DNA of 38,752 bases. It comes from Hydrogenophaga sp. GTDB taxonomy: Bacteria > Pseudomonadota > Gammaproteobacteria > Burkholderiales > Burkholderiaceae_C. Position numbers and translations under genes: made by a program. The stretch lies in contig NZ_WVZN01000019.1 of the NCBI RefSeq assembly GCF_011772445.1, positions 6,975 through 45,726 of the forward strand, given 5' to 3'. Under the pieces are notes generated by a model, which saw nothing but the letters and a program-made list of their open reading frames with translations, was not told the DNA's origin and ran no database searches. Each line of letters begins with the position of its first letter. Position 1 is the stretch's first letter. This document shows positions 17,610 to 25,763 of the stretch, piece by piece.

Positions 17610-19118
17610 TCACTTCAGGTTCAGCGGTGCGCACTGGTCGTTGCCGACGTACGCCACGCGTTGCACCTGGCCGGTGCTGGTCGGGTCGGGCGTGCCGTTG
17701 ATGGCGGCGGCCACCCAGCGCAGGCCGGATTGGGCGTTCAGCACGGCGGGCGAACGGGCGGCGGCGATGAAGTTCGCTGCCAGCGCGGCCTTGTTGCCGG
17801 TGGTGGAGCTGGGCAGGTTGAAGGAGATCCAACCCTGCATGTCCCAGGTACCGTCGATCAGGTTGGCCAGCGTGGGGTGCTTGCCGGTGCCGCTCACCAC
17901 GGGCGGGGTGGCGATGGCGCCGGTCCAGGTGATCTCGCCAGCGCCGTCCAGCGAGCGGAAGCTCCAGTTGCTGGTGGTGGTCGAGCTGCTCAGGCTGTCC
18001 ATCGACAGAACGCCCACGGCCTTGTGCGGGCGGCCGTCACGGAACAGCACGCGCACGGTGTTGCCAGCGCGGTCGGCCGTGTTGTAGGCGGTGTAGCCCA
18101 CTTCCGTGGCCGGGTTGGCGGCGGCGTTGAACGGCTTGCCGGCGGACACGGCGGCGGTGTCCAGGCAGGTGCGCACGTTGCCCGAGGACGAGTTCTCGAC
18201 CACGTTCAGGGCGCCCGTGTCCCCTTCGACGACGAACTTGTTCACGAAGTCCCAGGCGGCACCGGCTTCGCGGTCGGCCGGCACGTTCAGGCGGGTGCCC
18301 GTGTCGCAGGGGTAGTTGCCGTAGTACATGTTGGCCACGGCCTGGGTGCCCGAGCCGTTCACGCGGCGGCAGACCAGGATGTCGTCGGCAGGCAGCGAAG
18401 CGTCGATCTGGTTCCAGGTGCCGACGTTGCCGGTCATGATCGCGGCGACCTTGGCCTTGTTGAACGACACCGTGGCGGGCACGTTCCTGGTCACGGGCAG
18501 GCCGAAGGCCAGGGCGTACAGCGGCGAAGCGGTCAGCGTGGCCAGCTCGGACGGGCTCAGCGCGGGCTCGGCGGGTTCGCCTTCGGTGTTGAAGGCGCCA
18601 TCGAACAGGAAGGGAGCCACGTCGGACACGCCGGCGTCAGGCTTTTGCGTGGTCAGGGTGTCGCAGGTGAAGGGCGCGGCGGCGGTGCCGGAGCCGCCCG
18701 AGCAGGAAGCGGAAGTCACGGCCAGGGTCTCGATGACCTCGGCGCGGGCCACGGGGTTCACGCCCCAGACCGAGCCGCCACGGGCGCGGTTGACGATGAT
18801 CACGTTGGTGCCGGCGGCCCAGGTGCCGGCGGCGTTGGTGAGCTTGCCGGCGTAAGCGCGGTAGTCGCTGTTGCTGCGGCCGGTGGCGGCGGACGGAATG
18901 AAGAAGTAGTTGGTGCCGGTGAACAGCGAGCTGGCGATCTGGCCCAGGCCGCCTTGCACGGCGGAGGCGCCGGAGATGTACATCACGCGGCCGTTGGCCA
19001 CGGCATCGTCCACGATGGCCTTGGCGGCGGCGTTGGCGGGGTCGTTCAGGCCGACGGCCTGGGCGGAAACGGCGGCGCAGGCCACGGCGCAGGCAAGGCT
19101 CAGGTGCTTGAGTTTCAT
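17610..19118 (-). CDS. Secreted PstS-like (periplasmic-binding-fold) protein
   Basis: The product has 502 residues with a clear signal peptide (ends VSAQA). The segments VMYISGASAVQGGLGQIAS and, later, VCRRVNGSGTQAVANMYYG resemble the phosphate-binding loops of PstS proteins (compare SGA.F and RSDGSGT). However, the protein is about 150 residues longer and diverges strongly elsewhere. Four or more cysteines (SCSGG, FTCDT, VCRRV, PCDTG) suggest disulphides and an extracellular location. No permease or ATPase genes are nearby, so a classic ABC import role is unlikely. It could be a T2SS substrate or a phosphate or phosphoester scavenger at the surface, by analogy with PstS-like proteins beside other type II systems (inference). 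The ATG at 19118 has a GGAGAT ribosome site. Confidence 0.72.
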   Translation of the reverse strand: MKLKHLSLACAVACAAVSAQAVGLNDPANAAAKAIVDDAVANGRVMYISGASAVQGGLGQIASSLFTGTNYFFIPSAATGRSNSDYRAYAGKLTNAAGTWAAGTNVIIVNRARGGSVWGVNPVARAEVIETLAVTSASCSGGSGTAAAPFTCDTLTTQKPDAGVSDVAPFLFDGAFNTEGEPAEPALSPSELATLTASPLYALAFGLPVTRNVPATVSFNKAKVAAIMTGNVGTWNQIDASLPADDILVCRRVNGSGTQAVANMYYGNYPCDTGTRLNVPADREAGAAWDFVNKFVVEGDTGALNVVENSSSGNVRTCLDTAAVSAGKPFNAAANPATEVGYTAYNTADRAGNTVRVLFRDGRPHKAVGVLSMDSLSSSTTTSNWSFRSLDGAGEITWTGAIATPPVVSGTGKHPTLANLIDGTWDMQGWISFNLPSSTTGNKAALAANFIAAARSPAVLNAQSGLRWVAAAINGTPDPTSTGQVQRVAYVGNDQCAPLNLK

Positions 19119-19165
19119 CGGAATCTCCAGGGGTAGGGGAAAAATGCGGAGGCGAACGCTCCCCG

Positions 19166-19194
19166 CTGAAGGCCCGGCGTCGTGGCCTTCAGCA
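19166..19194 (-). terminator. Hairpin downstream of the PEP-CTERM gene
   Basis: Perfect 10-base arms (GCTGAAGGCC at 19166-19175, GGCCTTCAGC at 19185-19194) with a 9-base loop lie in the 96-base gap between the PEP-CTERM gene and the PstS-like gene. No T-run follows immediately; an ATTTTT stretch comes about 20 bases later on the minus strand. It could be a weak terminator or a processing/stability hairpin that sets different levels of the two products. Confidence 0.55.
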
Positions 19195-19214
19195 GGAAAC
19201 GAAGAGGGAGGGAC

Positions 19215-20009
19215 TCAGCCCTGCTGCTGGCGGCGGCGGCGGGCGATGGCACCCATCAGGCCCAGGCCGGCGAGCAGCATGGCGTAGGTCTCGGGCTCGG
19301 GCACGGCGGCGACCGCGGCGATGTGCAGGGTGTAGTCGGGGCCGATGTACACGCGCACCGGGCTCAGGGCGCCAGACAGGGGCGAGTAGATCGAGTTGGC
19401 GGTGCCGGTGGCCAGGAAGGCCATGCTCACGAGGCCCAGGCCCGACTCGAAGCTGTTGTTCGCCAGCGAACCGCTGTTGTTGAAGTTCAGCAGGCCGCCG
19501 TTGTTGGGACCGAAGGGGTTCTGGCCCAGCGGGTTGTTGGCGTAGCCGGGGGTGTTGGCCGCGAAGACGGCCGAGTTGGCGCTGCCTTGGGCGGTCATGC
19601 CGTTGTTGACCAGGCCGGCGAAGGCGCCGACGCCCGCGGCCATGGTGCGGCCGTTGTCGTTGGAGATGCCGGTGGGCGGCAGCACCGAGTACGTCTGGGT
19701 CACCGTGTCGGCGCCCTGCGTCTCGACGGCCGTCAGGTTCCACGACAGGCTGCCCAGGTTGGCGCCGGCGATGAAGCTGTTGAACAGGGCGTCAGACGTG
19801 AGGTTCAGGCTGAAGCTGTAGCCGGCGGGGTTGGCCAGGTCGGTGTTCAGCGTGTTCTGTTGCAGGTTCAGGTCGATGGTGTAGGAATTCGAGCCGTCCC
19901 ACATCGTGAGGAAGAAATCGCCAGCACCGTCGGTGCCGACGTCGATGGCTGCGTTGGCAGCGCCGGAAAGCGCCAGGGCGGCCGCGGCCGCAATCAGTTT
20001 CAGTTTCAT
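19215..20009 (-). CDS. PEP-CTERM sorting-signal protein
   Basis: The product has 264 residues. The ATG at 20009 is chosen because it begins a signal peptide (MKLKLIAAAAALALSG, cut after ANA). The body is rich in Asn, Gly, Ser and Thr and low in charge. The C-terminus is a textbook PEP-CTERM signal: VPEPETYAMLLAGLGLMG followed by an Arg cluster (ARRRR). Such proteins are exported, held in the membrane by this tail and processed by an exosortase. XrtB, encoded at the right end of the window, is the obvious candidate. No enzymatic motif is visible, so a structural, matrix or biofilm role is likely. The gene follows epsA with a 190-base gap, suggesting its own promoter. Confidence 0.9.
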   Translation of the reverse strand: MKLKLIAAAAALALSGAANAAIDVGTDGAGDFFLTMWDGSNSYTIDLNLQQNTLNTDLANPAGYSFSLNLTSDALFNSFIAGANLGSLSWNLTAVETQGADTVTQTYSVLPPTGISNDNGRTMAAGVGAFAGLVNNGMTAQGSANSAVFAANTPGYANNPLGQNPFGPNNGGLLNFNNSGSLANNSFESGLGLVSMAFLATGTANSIYSPLSGALSPVRVYIGPDYTLHIAAVAAVPEPETYAMLLAGLGLMGAIARRRRQQQG

Positions 20010-20136
20010 GTGTCGGGTCCTGTCCTGAGGGTTGGAAGTGGAGGGAACTTCTTGCCGGTGCCAACTCAAAACCCGCTGTGTGTCGTGCAGGCTTCTTCGT
20101 TGAACGAGGAGGACTTTAGGAACCGAAGGTTGCGAC

Positions 20137-20159
20137 GCGCCGCGCTTGTTCCGCGGCGC
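20137..20159. other. GC-rich hairpin between epsA and the PEP-CTERM gene
   Basis: Perfect 8-base arms GCGCCGCG/CGCGGCGC enclose a 7-base loop. No T-run follows on either strand. It may help end the T2SS-epsA transcript or lie in the leader of the PEP-CTERM gene. The rest of 20010-20199 shows no clear promoter. Confidence 0.4.
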
Positions 20160-20199
20160 CAATAGTTCTTTCAGATGGTGATTGATGACAGGTGATCGA

Positions 20200-21003
20200 T
20201 CAGCGTGCGACCTCTTGCAGGTCGGTGTGCGTCACCAGCCGCAGCGTGGCGCTCTTGCCCACCGCCTGGGCGCGGTTGTTGACGTTGAGCTTGCGCATGA
20301 TCTTCTGCACGTGGTTCTTCACCGTGGGCGGGCTGATGCCCAGGATCTGGCTGATCTCGAAGTTGGTCTTGCCGTTGCGCACCCAGTGCAGCACCTGGAT
20401 CTCGCGCTTGGACAGGATGGTGACCGGCGCCATGTCGGTGGAGGCTTCATCGGCCTCGCGCTGGCGCATGCGGTGCAGCGCCAGGTGCATGTGCGGCATC
20501 AGCAGCTCCAGCAGGTAGGCGGTGCGCTGGTCGGGCAGGCGCTCCAGGCCGGCGAAGACGAAGAAGCTGCCGTACTCGCCCTGCACCTCGCGCACGCCGT
20601 GCGCGGCCACGTGGTCGAAGCCGCAGCGCTTGAGATCGCCGATGAGCTGGCGCCGGCCGGTCTGCTCGCCGCCCTCGCTGCTGAGCAGGCGCGGCGCGCG
20701 CCCGCCGCGCAGCCAGTCGTCCACCATGCGCGGCAGCACGCCGTCGGTGGGGTTGGTCATCTGGCTTTCCACGCGGGGGTTGATGACGCCGCGCGCGAAC
20801 ATCTGCACCTTCAGTCGCATCGCGTCCACGTCGCCCCAGGCGCACCACAGGGCTTCGTGCGGCACGAAGCCCTGCAGCGCACCCTGCGCCCAGAGGTAGA
20901 ACTGCGTTCGCGTCTGCACCTCCAGCGATTTTTCGATGGTGATGAGCAGGTGCTCGAGGTCGCTCGTCTTGAGGCGGAAGAACGGGGTCGGGCTGCTGTT
21001 CAT
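20200..21003 (-). CDS. epsA: LuxR-type transcriptional regulator, EpsA family
   Basis: The product has 267 residues. Its N-terminal two-thirds (LEHLLITIEKSLEVQTRTQFYLWAQGALQGFVPHEAL...) match the EpsA family known from the Methylobacillus exopolysaccharide cluster. The C-terminal 65 residues are a LuxR/GerE helix-turn-helix (LSKREIQVLHWVRNGKTNFEISQIL then TVKNHVQKIMRKL). EpsA-type regulators are associated with exosortase-B exopolysaccharide loci, and such a locus lies 12 kb away here. The start codon overlaps the stop of the last pseudopilin-like gene by four bases (ATGA), so the regulator is co-expressed with the secretion operon. No phosphoacceptor domain is present; the activating signal is unknown. 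Confidence 0.88.
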   Translation of the reverse strand: MNSSPTPFFRLKTSDLEHLLITIEKSLEVQTRTQFYLWAQGALQGFVPHEALWCAWGDVDAMRLKVQMFARGVINPRVESQMTNPTDGVLPRMVDDWLRGGRAPRLLSSEGGEQTGRRQLIGDLKRCGFDHVAAHGVREVQGEYGSFFVFAGLERLPDQRTAYLLELLMPHMHLALHRMRQREADEASTDMAPVTILSKREIQVLHWVRNGKTNFEISQILGISPPTVKNHVQKIMRKLNVNNRAQAVGKSATLRLVTHTDLQEVAR

Positions 21004-21560
21004 GAAGGTCCTCCGGGTGTGGTCGGCGTGTTGGTGTTGTTGGCGGGTGGGGCCGCGGGCGGCGCCGCATCGGCCGCCCGAAAAATCCATTGCGAGTACG
21101 AGCCGAGCCCCGCGAGCTCGGCGTCGCGCCTGGCGAAGGCGGTGCGCAGGGGTTCGCGCTCGTCGCGGCTGTGCACACCCACGATGCGCCCGGCCGCCAC
21201 GACCAGGCCCCAGTCGGTGCTGTCGGTCATCGGGTCGCGCCAGAGCCGGCGCAGGTGGCGCACCGGGGTGGGAAAGCGCCGGTCCTCCAGCAGCTCGGCC
21301 AGCGTGGTCGGCGCGGTCGGCGTGCCGGGCGGGCTGCGGTCGCGGTACGAGGCGAAAGCCAGCCGGAACTGCTGGCCCACGAAGAGCAGTTGCGTCTCGC
21401 GCTCGCGCTGCGCGCTGGCCGACCACACCTCGCCGGTGCTGGCCAGGCCGATGCCGATGGCCGCGATCGCAAACAGCACGAGCAGGTAGCCGACACCGCG
21501 CTGCCGCCTGGCCCGCGACTTCAGCGCGGCACGCCACCGAGGGCGCTCACCATTCGCCAT
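21000..21560 (-). CDS. Pseudopilin-like protein with divergent prepilin site
   Basis: The product has 186 residues. A basic N-terminus (RARRQRG) precedes a hydrophobic helix VGYLLVLFAIAAIGIGLAS. This looks like a prepilin leader and helix, but the normal GFTLIE is replaced by GVGYLL, so the Glu at +5 is missing, as in some GspK-type minor pseudopilins. The globular part includes RRLWRDPMTDSTDWGLVV, a pattern of GspG/H-like proteins (calcium-loop DP region). The C-terminal 25 residues are low-complexity Ala, Pro, Asn and Thr. The start overlaps the preceding gene by 14 bases, and the stop overlaps the start of epsA. It is probably a minor pseudopilin at the tip of the pseudopilus. Confidence 0.72.
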   Translation of the reverse strand: MANGERPRWRAALKSRARRQRGVGYLLVLFAIAAIGIGLASTGEVWSASAQRERETQLLFVGQQFRLAFASYRDRSPPGTPTAPTTLAELLEDRRFPTPVRHLRRLWRDPMTDSTDWGLVVAAGRIVGVHSRDEREPLRTAFARRDAELAGLGSYSQWIFRAADAAPPAAPPANNTNTPTTPGGPS

Positions 21561-21924
21561 AGGCCTTGCCCTCCGCGTCGGCGCCGCTGCGCAGGTCCCA
21601 CACGCCACCGGCCACGGCCTCGCCATCGGCGCGGCCCGGCGGCGGCAGGATCTGCCAGGTGTCGCTGCGTTCGTTGATCGGGTCCATCGGCAGCTTGCGC
21701 AGGTAGCGCTTCTCCACCAGTTCCTCCAGGCTCGACGGGTAGCGGTCGTGGTCGCCATGGAAGCGGTCGATGGCCTGGCGCGTGACGGCCAGCGTCTCCC
21801 GCAGCGCGGCCTCGCGCGCGCGGTCCACCTGCGCGAAGTAGCGCGGCGTCACCAGTGTGAGCAGCGTGGCGATGATGGCCATGACCACCAGCAGTTCGAT
21901 GAGCGTGAAGCCGCGCGCCTTCAT
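21547..21924 (-). CDS. Type II secretion pseudopilin (GspG/GspH-like)
   Basis: The product has 125 residues. Start MKARG^FTLIELLVVMAIIATLL has a complete prepilin-peptidase site with Glu at +5. The globular part carries the GspG-type pattern YPSSLEELVEKRYLRKLPMDPINERSDTW. The ATG shares one base with the preceding stop codon (TGATG), showing tight coupling. It is probably a minor or second major pseudopilin of this secretion system. Confidence 0.88.
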   Translation of the reverse strand: MKARGFTLIELLVVMAIIATLLTLVTPRYFAQVDRAREAALRETLAVTRQAIDRFHGDHDRYPSSLEELVEKRYLRKLPMDPINERSDTWQILPPPGRADGEAVAGGVWDLRSGADAEGKAYGEW

Positions 21925-22412
21925 CACCAGTTCCGGTAGGGTTCGCCGCGCAGCGAGCGGCGCGGCGAGAGCGAGTACACGTCGAACACGTCCTCGCCGG
22001 CCATGGGCGCGTCGGGCGGGCTGCCGTAGGCGCGCAGGCCCCAAGTCTGCGCGGCGGGCGCATCGCCCTCGGCCGCAAAGGGATCGCGCGGGATGCGGCG
22101 CAGGAAGATGAGCTTGGCGCCCTCGGCGCTGCGCGCGTCGGGCACGCCGTTGACCAATTCGTCGAGCGAGCGCGGGTAGCCGCTGGCGCCCACCCGGTTC
22201 TGGATCCGGCCCTCGCTGTAGGCGGCCTTGTAGGCGTCCAGCGCCTCGCGGATCTGGCGCAGCGCACCGCGCAGTTCCACCTCGCGCGCGCGCTGGGCCT
22301 GCACCTCCACCAGCGGCACCGCGACGCTGGCCAGCACCGCCACGATGGCCACCGTCACGACCAGCTCGATGAGCGTGAAGCCGCGTTGGCGTGTGCGGGC
22401 CAGGGGGTTCAT
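21924..22412 (-). CDS. Type II secretion pseudopilin (GspG-like)
   Basis: The product has 162 residues, with a short basic leader (MNPLARTRQRG) and the cleavage site G^FTLIELVVTVAIVAVLAS with Glu at +5. The globular domain has YPRSLDELVNGVPD...RRIPRDPFA, the calcium-loop style region of GspG-type pseudopilins. The ATG overlaps the gspD stop (ATGA). It lies between the secretin and another pseudopilin gene, in one operon. Confidence 0.88.
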   Translation of the reverse strand: MNPLARTRQRGFTLIELVVTVAIVAVLASVAVPLVEVQAQRAREVELRGALRQIREALDAYKAAYSEGRIQNRVGASGYPRSLDELVNGVPDARSAEGAKLIFLRRIPRDPFAAEGDAPAAQTWGLRAYGSPPDAPMAGEDVFDVYSLSPRRSLRGEPYRNW

Positions 22413-24658
22413 TGCGATGTGGCCGGTGGCGTGGCCGGCGGCAGCGGGGCCACGGGCGTGAGCGTGATCGATGACGGCGCCGCGGCAGGCGCAGCCGTTT
22501 CGCCCGCGGGCGGTGGCGGCGCCGCGCCACCCTCGCCGGGCGCCGACTCGCCCTGCCCCGGCTGGACCGGGGCCGCGGGCTGAGCCGATCCGGCCTGACC
22601 GGCGCCGGGCTGGCCCGCGGCACGGGGCTGAGCGCCGACCGGTCCGTCCCTCAGCTCCCGGCCCTCGCCGGCCCCTTCATTGGCTGGCGCCTCTTCACCA
22701 GTGGGTGATGGCTCCACCGGCGCCGGCCGGACCGCCGCGGCCGCGGGCGGCATGGGCCGCGCGGGCGCGCCGCTCGAGCTCGACAGCGACAGGTTGCGAG
22801 GCGGCGTGCGCTTGAGCTGCAGCGGCAGCGTGCCCACGCTGGACTCGGAGCCCGCCGGCATCGCGGCGTCCGCGCTCTCGGGCCGCGTCACGTTGCGCAC
22901 CACGCGCGGGGTGATGAGCAGCACGATCTCGGTCTTGCCCGTGTTGTCCCGCGTGCTGGAGAACAGGCGACCCACCATGGGCAGGTCGCCCAGGCCCGGC
23001 AGGCGGTTGGCGGCGCTGCGTTCCTCGTCGCTGATGAGGCCGGCGAGCACCTGGGTCTCGCCGTCGCGCAGGCGCAGCACCGTGCCCGCGCTGCGCGTGC
23101 CGATCTGGTAGGCCAGCGCGTTGGCCGGGCCGGTGATCTCGCGCACCACCGAACTCACCTCCAGCGCCACCTTGATGCCCACCTCGTTGTCCAGGTAGAC
23201 GTTGGGCTCCACGTCGAGCTTGAGGCCCACGTCGAGGTAGGACACCGAGGACGACACGCCCACGTTCGCGGTGGAGGTGGTGGTGAACACCGGCAGCTTG
23301 TCGCCGATGTGGATCTTGGCCTTCTCGCGGTTCTTCACGCGGATGCGCGGGTTGGCCAGGGTGTTGCCGCTGCCTGCCTCGCTGCGCAGGTTGAGCACCA
23401 CCGCCGGGTTGGCCACGAAGGAGGTGAGACCCGTGCGGTTGCGCAGGTCCACGAAACCTTCGGCCAGCTTGCCGCCGGGCGTGACGTTGCTTTGCGTGAC
23501 GCCCTCGTTGACGATGGTGGTGCTGAGGTCGGGCGTGAGCCGGCCGTAGCTGATCTGGTCGGGGAAGCGCAGGCCCAGCTCCAGCAGCCGGTTGCGCGTG
23601 ACCTCCAGCACCTCGACGTCCAGCATCACCTCCGGCTCGGCCATGTCGAGCGACTCGATCAGCCGCTCGGCCAGGCGCACGGCGTCGGGCGTGTCCTTCA
23701 CCATCACCAGGTTGAGCTTCTCGTCGATGAAGATGTCGCGCGTCTTCACCAGGGTGCGGATCAGCGTCTGCGCCTGCTTCACGTCGGCATTGGCCAGGAA
23801 GAAGCTGCGCGTGACGAGCTCCTGGTATTCGCGCTTCTTCACCGGCGTGTCCGGGTAGATCATCAGCGTGTTCGGGTTGAGCAGCTTGCGCTCGAGCTGG
23901 TTGGTGGTGAGCACGAGGCGGACCACCTCCTCCACGCTGGTGTCGCGCACGAAGAGCGTGACGCGCGTGTCGGCGCGCACGTCCTTGTCGAAGACGAAGT
24001 TCAGGCCCGTGGTGCGCGCGATGAGGTCGAACACGGCCTTGATCTGCACGTCGCGGAAGTCGAGCGTGATGGGCTTGCTCAAGGCCTCGGTCAGCGCGGT
24101 GGGCGGCAGCCTGGGTGGCGGCGCCTCGGCGCGCAGGCGATCGAGCAGGCGGCGCGCCTCGGCGTGGCTGGGGGCCATGCGCAGCACCTCGCGCAACTGG
24201 CGCTCGGCCGCGTCGTTCTGCTTGCCGATCAGGGCGCGCGCCTCGGCCAGGCCACTGGCCACGCGGGCCTCGTTGTCGAGCGCGATCAGGCCGTCGCGCA
24301 CGCGCGGGCTGTTGGGGTCGATGCGCTGGGCGCGCTCGAACAGCGCGCGCGCTTCGGCGAGGCGCCCGTTGAGGCGCTCGGTCTCGGCCTGCGCCACCAG
24401 TTGCGCGGACACGAGGTCGCGCTGGCGGTAGTAGGTCGCGCGCAGTTCGCGGTCGTTGCCGGACTCGCGCATCGCGCTTTCCAGGCGCAGCACGCTCTCG
24501 TCCAGCCGGCCCGAGGCGAGCAGCGCCTCGCTTTCCTCGATGGCGGGGTTCGCGGCGCAGCCCGCGAGCACGAACAACAGCACGGCGACCGGGGACCAGG
24601 CGCGCGGCAAGGTCGCGTTCGACGGGGGGGTCAACAGAGCATTCGACACGGCATTCAC
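22409..24658 (-). CDS. gspD: TPR-containing secretin (GspD/PilQ/MshL family)
   Basis: The product has 749 residues. It starts at GTG, overlapping the previous stop by four bases. The N-terminus is a lipoprotein signal (VLLFVLAGC). Then come TPR-like helices (about 45-170: ALLASGRLDESVLRLESAM, LAEARALFERAQRIDPNSP). A secretin N0 domain follows (ITLDFRDVQIKAVFDLIARTTGLNFVFD), then N1-type repeats and the secretin core (GNTLANPRIRVKNREKAKIHIGDKLPVFT; VLAGLISDEERSAANRLPGLGDLPMVGRLF). The outer-membrane gate forms the exit pore of the secretion or pilus machine. The last 150 or so residues are an unusual low-complexity tail rich in Pro, Ala, Gly and Glu. TPR fused to secretin removes the need for a separate TPR partner such as MshN (inference). 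Confidence 0.93.
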   Translation of the reverse strand: MNAVSNALLTPPSNATLPRAWSPVAVLLFVLAGCAANPAIEESEALLASGRLDESVLRLESAMRESGNDRELRATYYRQRDLVSAQLVAQAETERLNGRLAEARALFERAQRIDPNSPRVRDGLIALDNEARVASGLAEARALIGKQNDAAERQLREVLRMAPSHAEARRLLDRLRAEAPPPRLPPTALTEALSKPITLDFRDVQIKAVFDLIARTTGLNFVFDKDVRADTRVTLFVRDTSVEEVVRLVLTTNQLERKLLNPNTLMIYPDTPVKKREYQELVTRSFFLANADVKQAQTLIRTLVKTRDIFIDEKLNLVMVKDTPDAVRLAERLIESLDMAEPEVMLDVEVLEVTRNRLLELGLRFPDQISYGRLTPDLSTTIVNEGVTQSNVTPGGKLAEGFVDLRNRTGLTSFVANPAVVLNLRSEAGSGNTLANPRIRVKNREKAKIHIGDKLPVFTTTSTANVGVSSSVSYLDVGLKLDVEPNVYLDNEVGIKVALEVSSVVREITGPANALAYQIGTRSAGTVLRLRDGETQVLAGLISDEERSAANRLPGLGDLPMVGRLFSSTRDNTGKTEIVLLITPRVVRNVTRPESADAAMPAGSESSVGTLPLQLKRTPPRNLSLSSSSGAPARPMPPAAAAVRPAPVEPSPTGEEAPANEGAGEGRELRDGPVGAQPRAAGQPGAGQAGSAQPAAPVQPGQGESAPGEGGAAPPPPAGETAAPAAAPSSITLTPVAPLPPATPPATSQ

Positions 24659-25197
24659 GGGGTGTTTCCGAACAGCAACTGCTGCTTCTGGTTGAGGGGC
24701 AGGTAGGTCAGCGTCATGCCGCGCGCGCTGATGCCATCGACCTGGTACTGGGCGAAGCGCTCGCCCGCGCGCACCGCGAGCGGGCGGGCGCCGGGGTTGC
24801 TGGCTTCGGCGAGAAAAATGGTGGTGCCGCCCTCGCCGCCTTCCAGTCGGCCAAGGTAGCGGTAAGGCAACGGCGGCGCCGTGGGTGGGGGCGCGGCCAC
24901 GGCGGCGGGCGGCGGCGGCGCGGGCGGCAGCCAGCCGCGCGGCGCCATCAGCGGTTCACGCGGTGGTGCCATGCGCTCGCCCTGCGACGTGGTGGCCGCG
25001 GCGGGCGCGGCCACGGCCACCGCTTCGCCGGTGATCACGGGTGCCGGCACCACGCCCGTGGGCAGCGGGCGCGCCGCCCGCTCGGGCACGCCGACTGTCT
25101 CGTCCGACGGTGCGGGCGATTCGATGCCCGCCGCGTACCAGGTGGCCGCGAGCGTGGCGGCCAGCGCCGCCCACAGGACGAGGGAGGAAGGTTTCAT
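24655..25197 (-). CDS. PilP/GspC-like periplasmic linker protein
   Basis: The product has 180 residues: one N-terminal membrane helix (about 5-25), a proline/alanine-rich linker (about 30-110), and a small C-terminal beta domain (YRYLGRLEGGEGGTTIFLAE...RAGERFAQYQVDGISARGMTLTYLPL). This domain has the HR/PilP pattern that contacts secretin N-domains. It overlaps the PilO-like gene by four bases (ATGA) and the gspD start by four (GTGA). It is assigned by structure and position rather than by strong identity. Confidence 0.75.
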   Translation of the reverse strand: MKPSSLVLWAALAATLAATWYAAGIESPAPSDETVGVPERAARPLPTGVVPAPVITGEAVAVAAPAAATTSQGERMAPPREPLMAPRGWLPPAPPPPAAVAAPPPTAPPLPYRYLGRLEGGEGGTTIFLAEASNPGARPLAVRAGERFAQYQVDGISARGMTLTYLPLNQKQQLLFGNTP

Positions 25198-25763
25198 GAA
25201 GGCGCCCGCAGGTAGAACGACCAGCGCACGCGCGCTTGCACCAGCTCCTGCCCGGCCTGGTCGCGCGTGGCGCTCCAGTCGTCCAGGGACAGGGTGGGCC
25301 AGCGGTTCAGGGCCTCGGCCATCCACAGGCGCAGCGACATGTCGCCGGCCTGCGCGGGCAAGGTGATCTGGTAGCGCTGCCAGCGGCCCGAGGCCTCGTC
25401 GATCAGCCGGTACTCGCCCGAGGCCAGCACCACACCGTGCTGCTGCGCCAGGCGGTGCAGGTCCTGCACCGCGGCCAGCGCCGCGTCGCCCGTGGGGAGC
25501 GTGGCCACGAAATCTTGTGCCTGGCGCTGCGCCGTGTCGGCGGCGTCGGGCGGGCGCCTCGCGCGCTCGCGCCGCGCCTGCTGCGCCTGGGCCTCCCACG
25601 CGGCCGCTTGTTCGCGCAGGGGATCGATCACCAGGGGCCCCGCGGCCACGGCCGCGAGCGTGGCGGCCAGGCCGGCCCACAGGGGCCAGCCCAGGCGGCT
25701 GAGGCGGTAGCGCCAGGCGCGCGTGCGGGGGTGGGTCCACCAGTCGTTCACGGCGGGCTTCAC
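25194..25763 (-). CDS. PilO/GspM-like inner-membrane protein
   Basis: The product has 189 residues starting at GTG, which overlaps the preceding stop (GTGA); no better ATG exists. A membrane helix (LGWPLWAGLAATLAAVAAGPLVI) is followed by a coiled-coil region (REQAAAWEAQAQQARRERARR). A ferredoxin-like domain follows (LHRLAQQHGVVLASGEYRL...YQITLPAQAGDMSLRLWMAEALN). This is the layout of PilO/MshJ/GspM. It should pair with the PilN-like protein in the assembly platform. Confidence 0.75.
   Translation of the reverse strand: MKPAVNDWWTHPRTRAWRYRLSRLGWPLWAGLAATLAAVAAGPLVIDPLREQAAAWEAQAQQARRERARRPPDAADTAQRQAQDFVATLPTGDAALAAVQDLHRLAQQHGVVLASGEYRLIDEASGRWQRYQITLPAQAGDMSLRLWMAEALNRWPTLSLDDWSATRDQAGQELVQARVRWSFYLRAPS

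Noticed and set aside
20040..20075. Sigma-54-like promoter (TTGGCACC on the minus strand) upstream of the PEP-CTERM gene
   Set aside because: Only the -24 part fits; the GC of the -12 element is missing at the required distance.
20175..20205. Perfect Pho-box half-site CTGTCAT (minus strand) upstream of the PEP-CTERM gene
   Set aside because: Neither flanking 7-mer at the 4-base spacing matches, and the site touches the end of epsA; one half-site is not enough.
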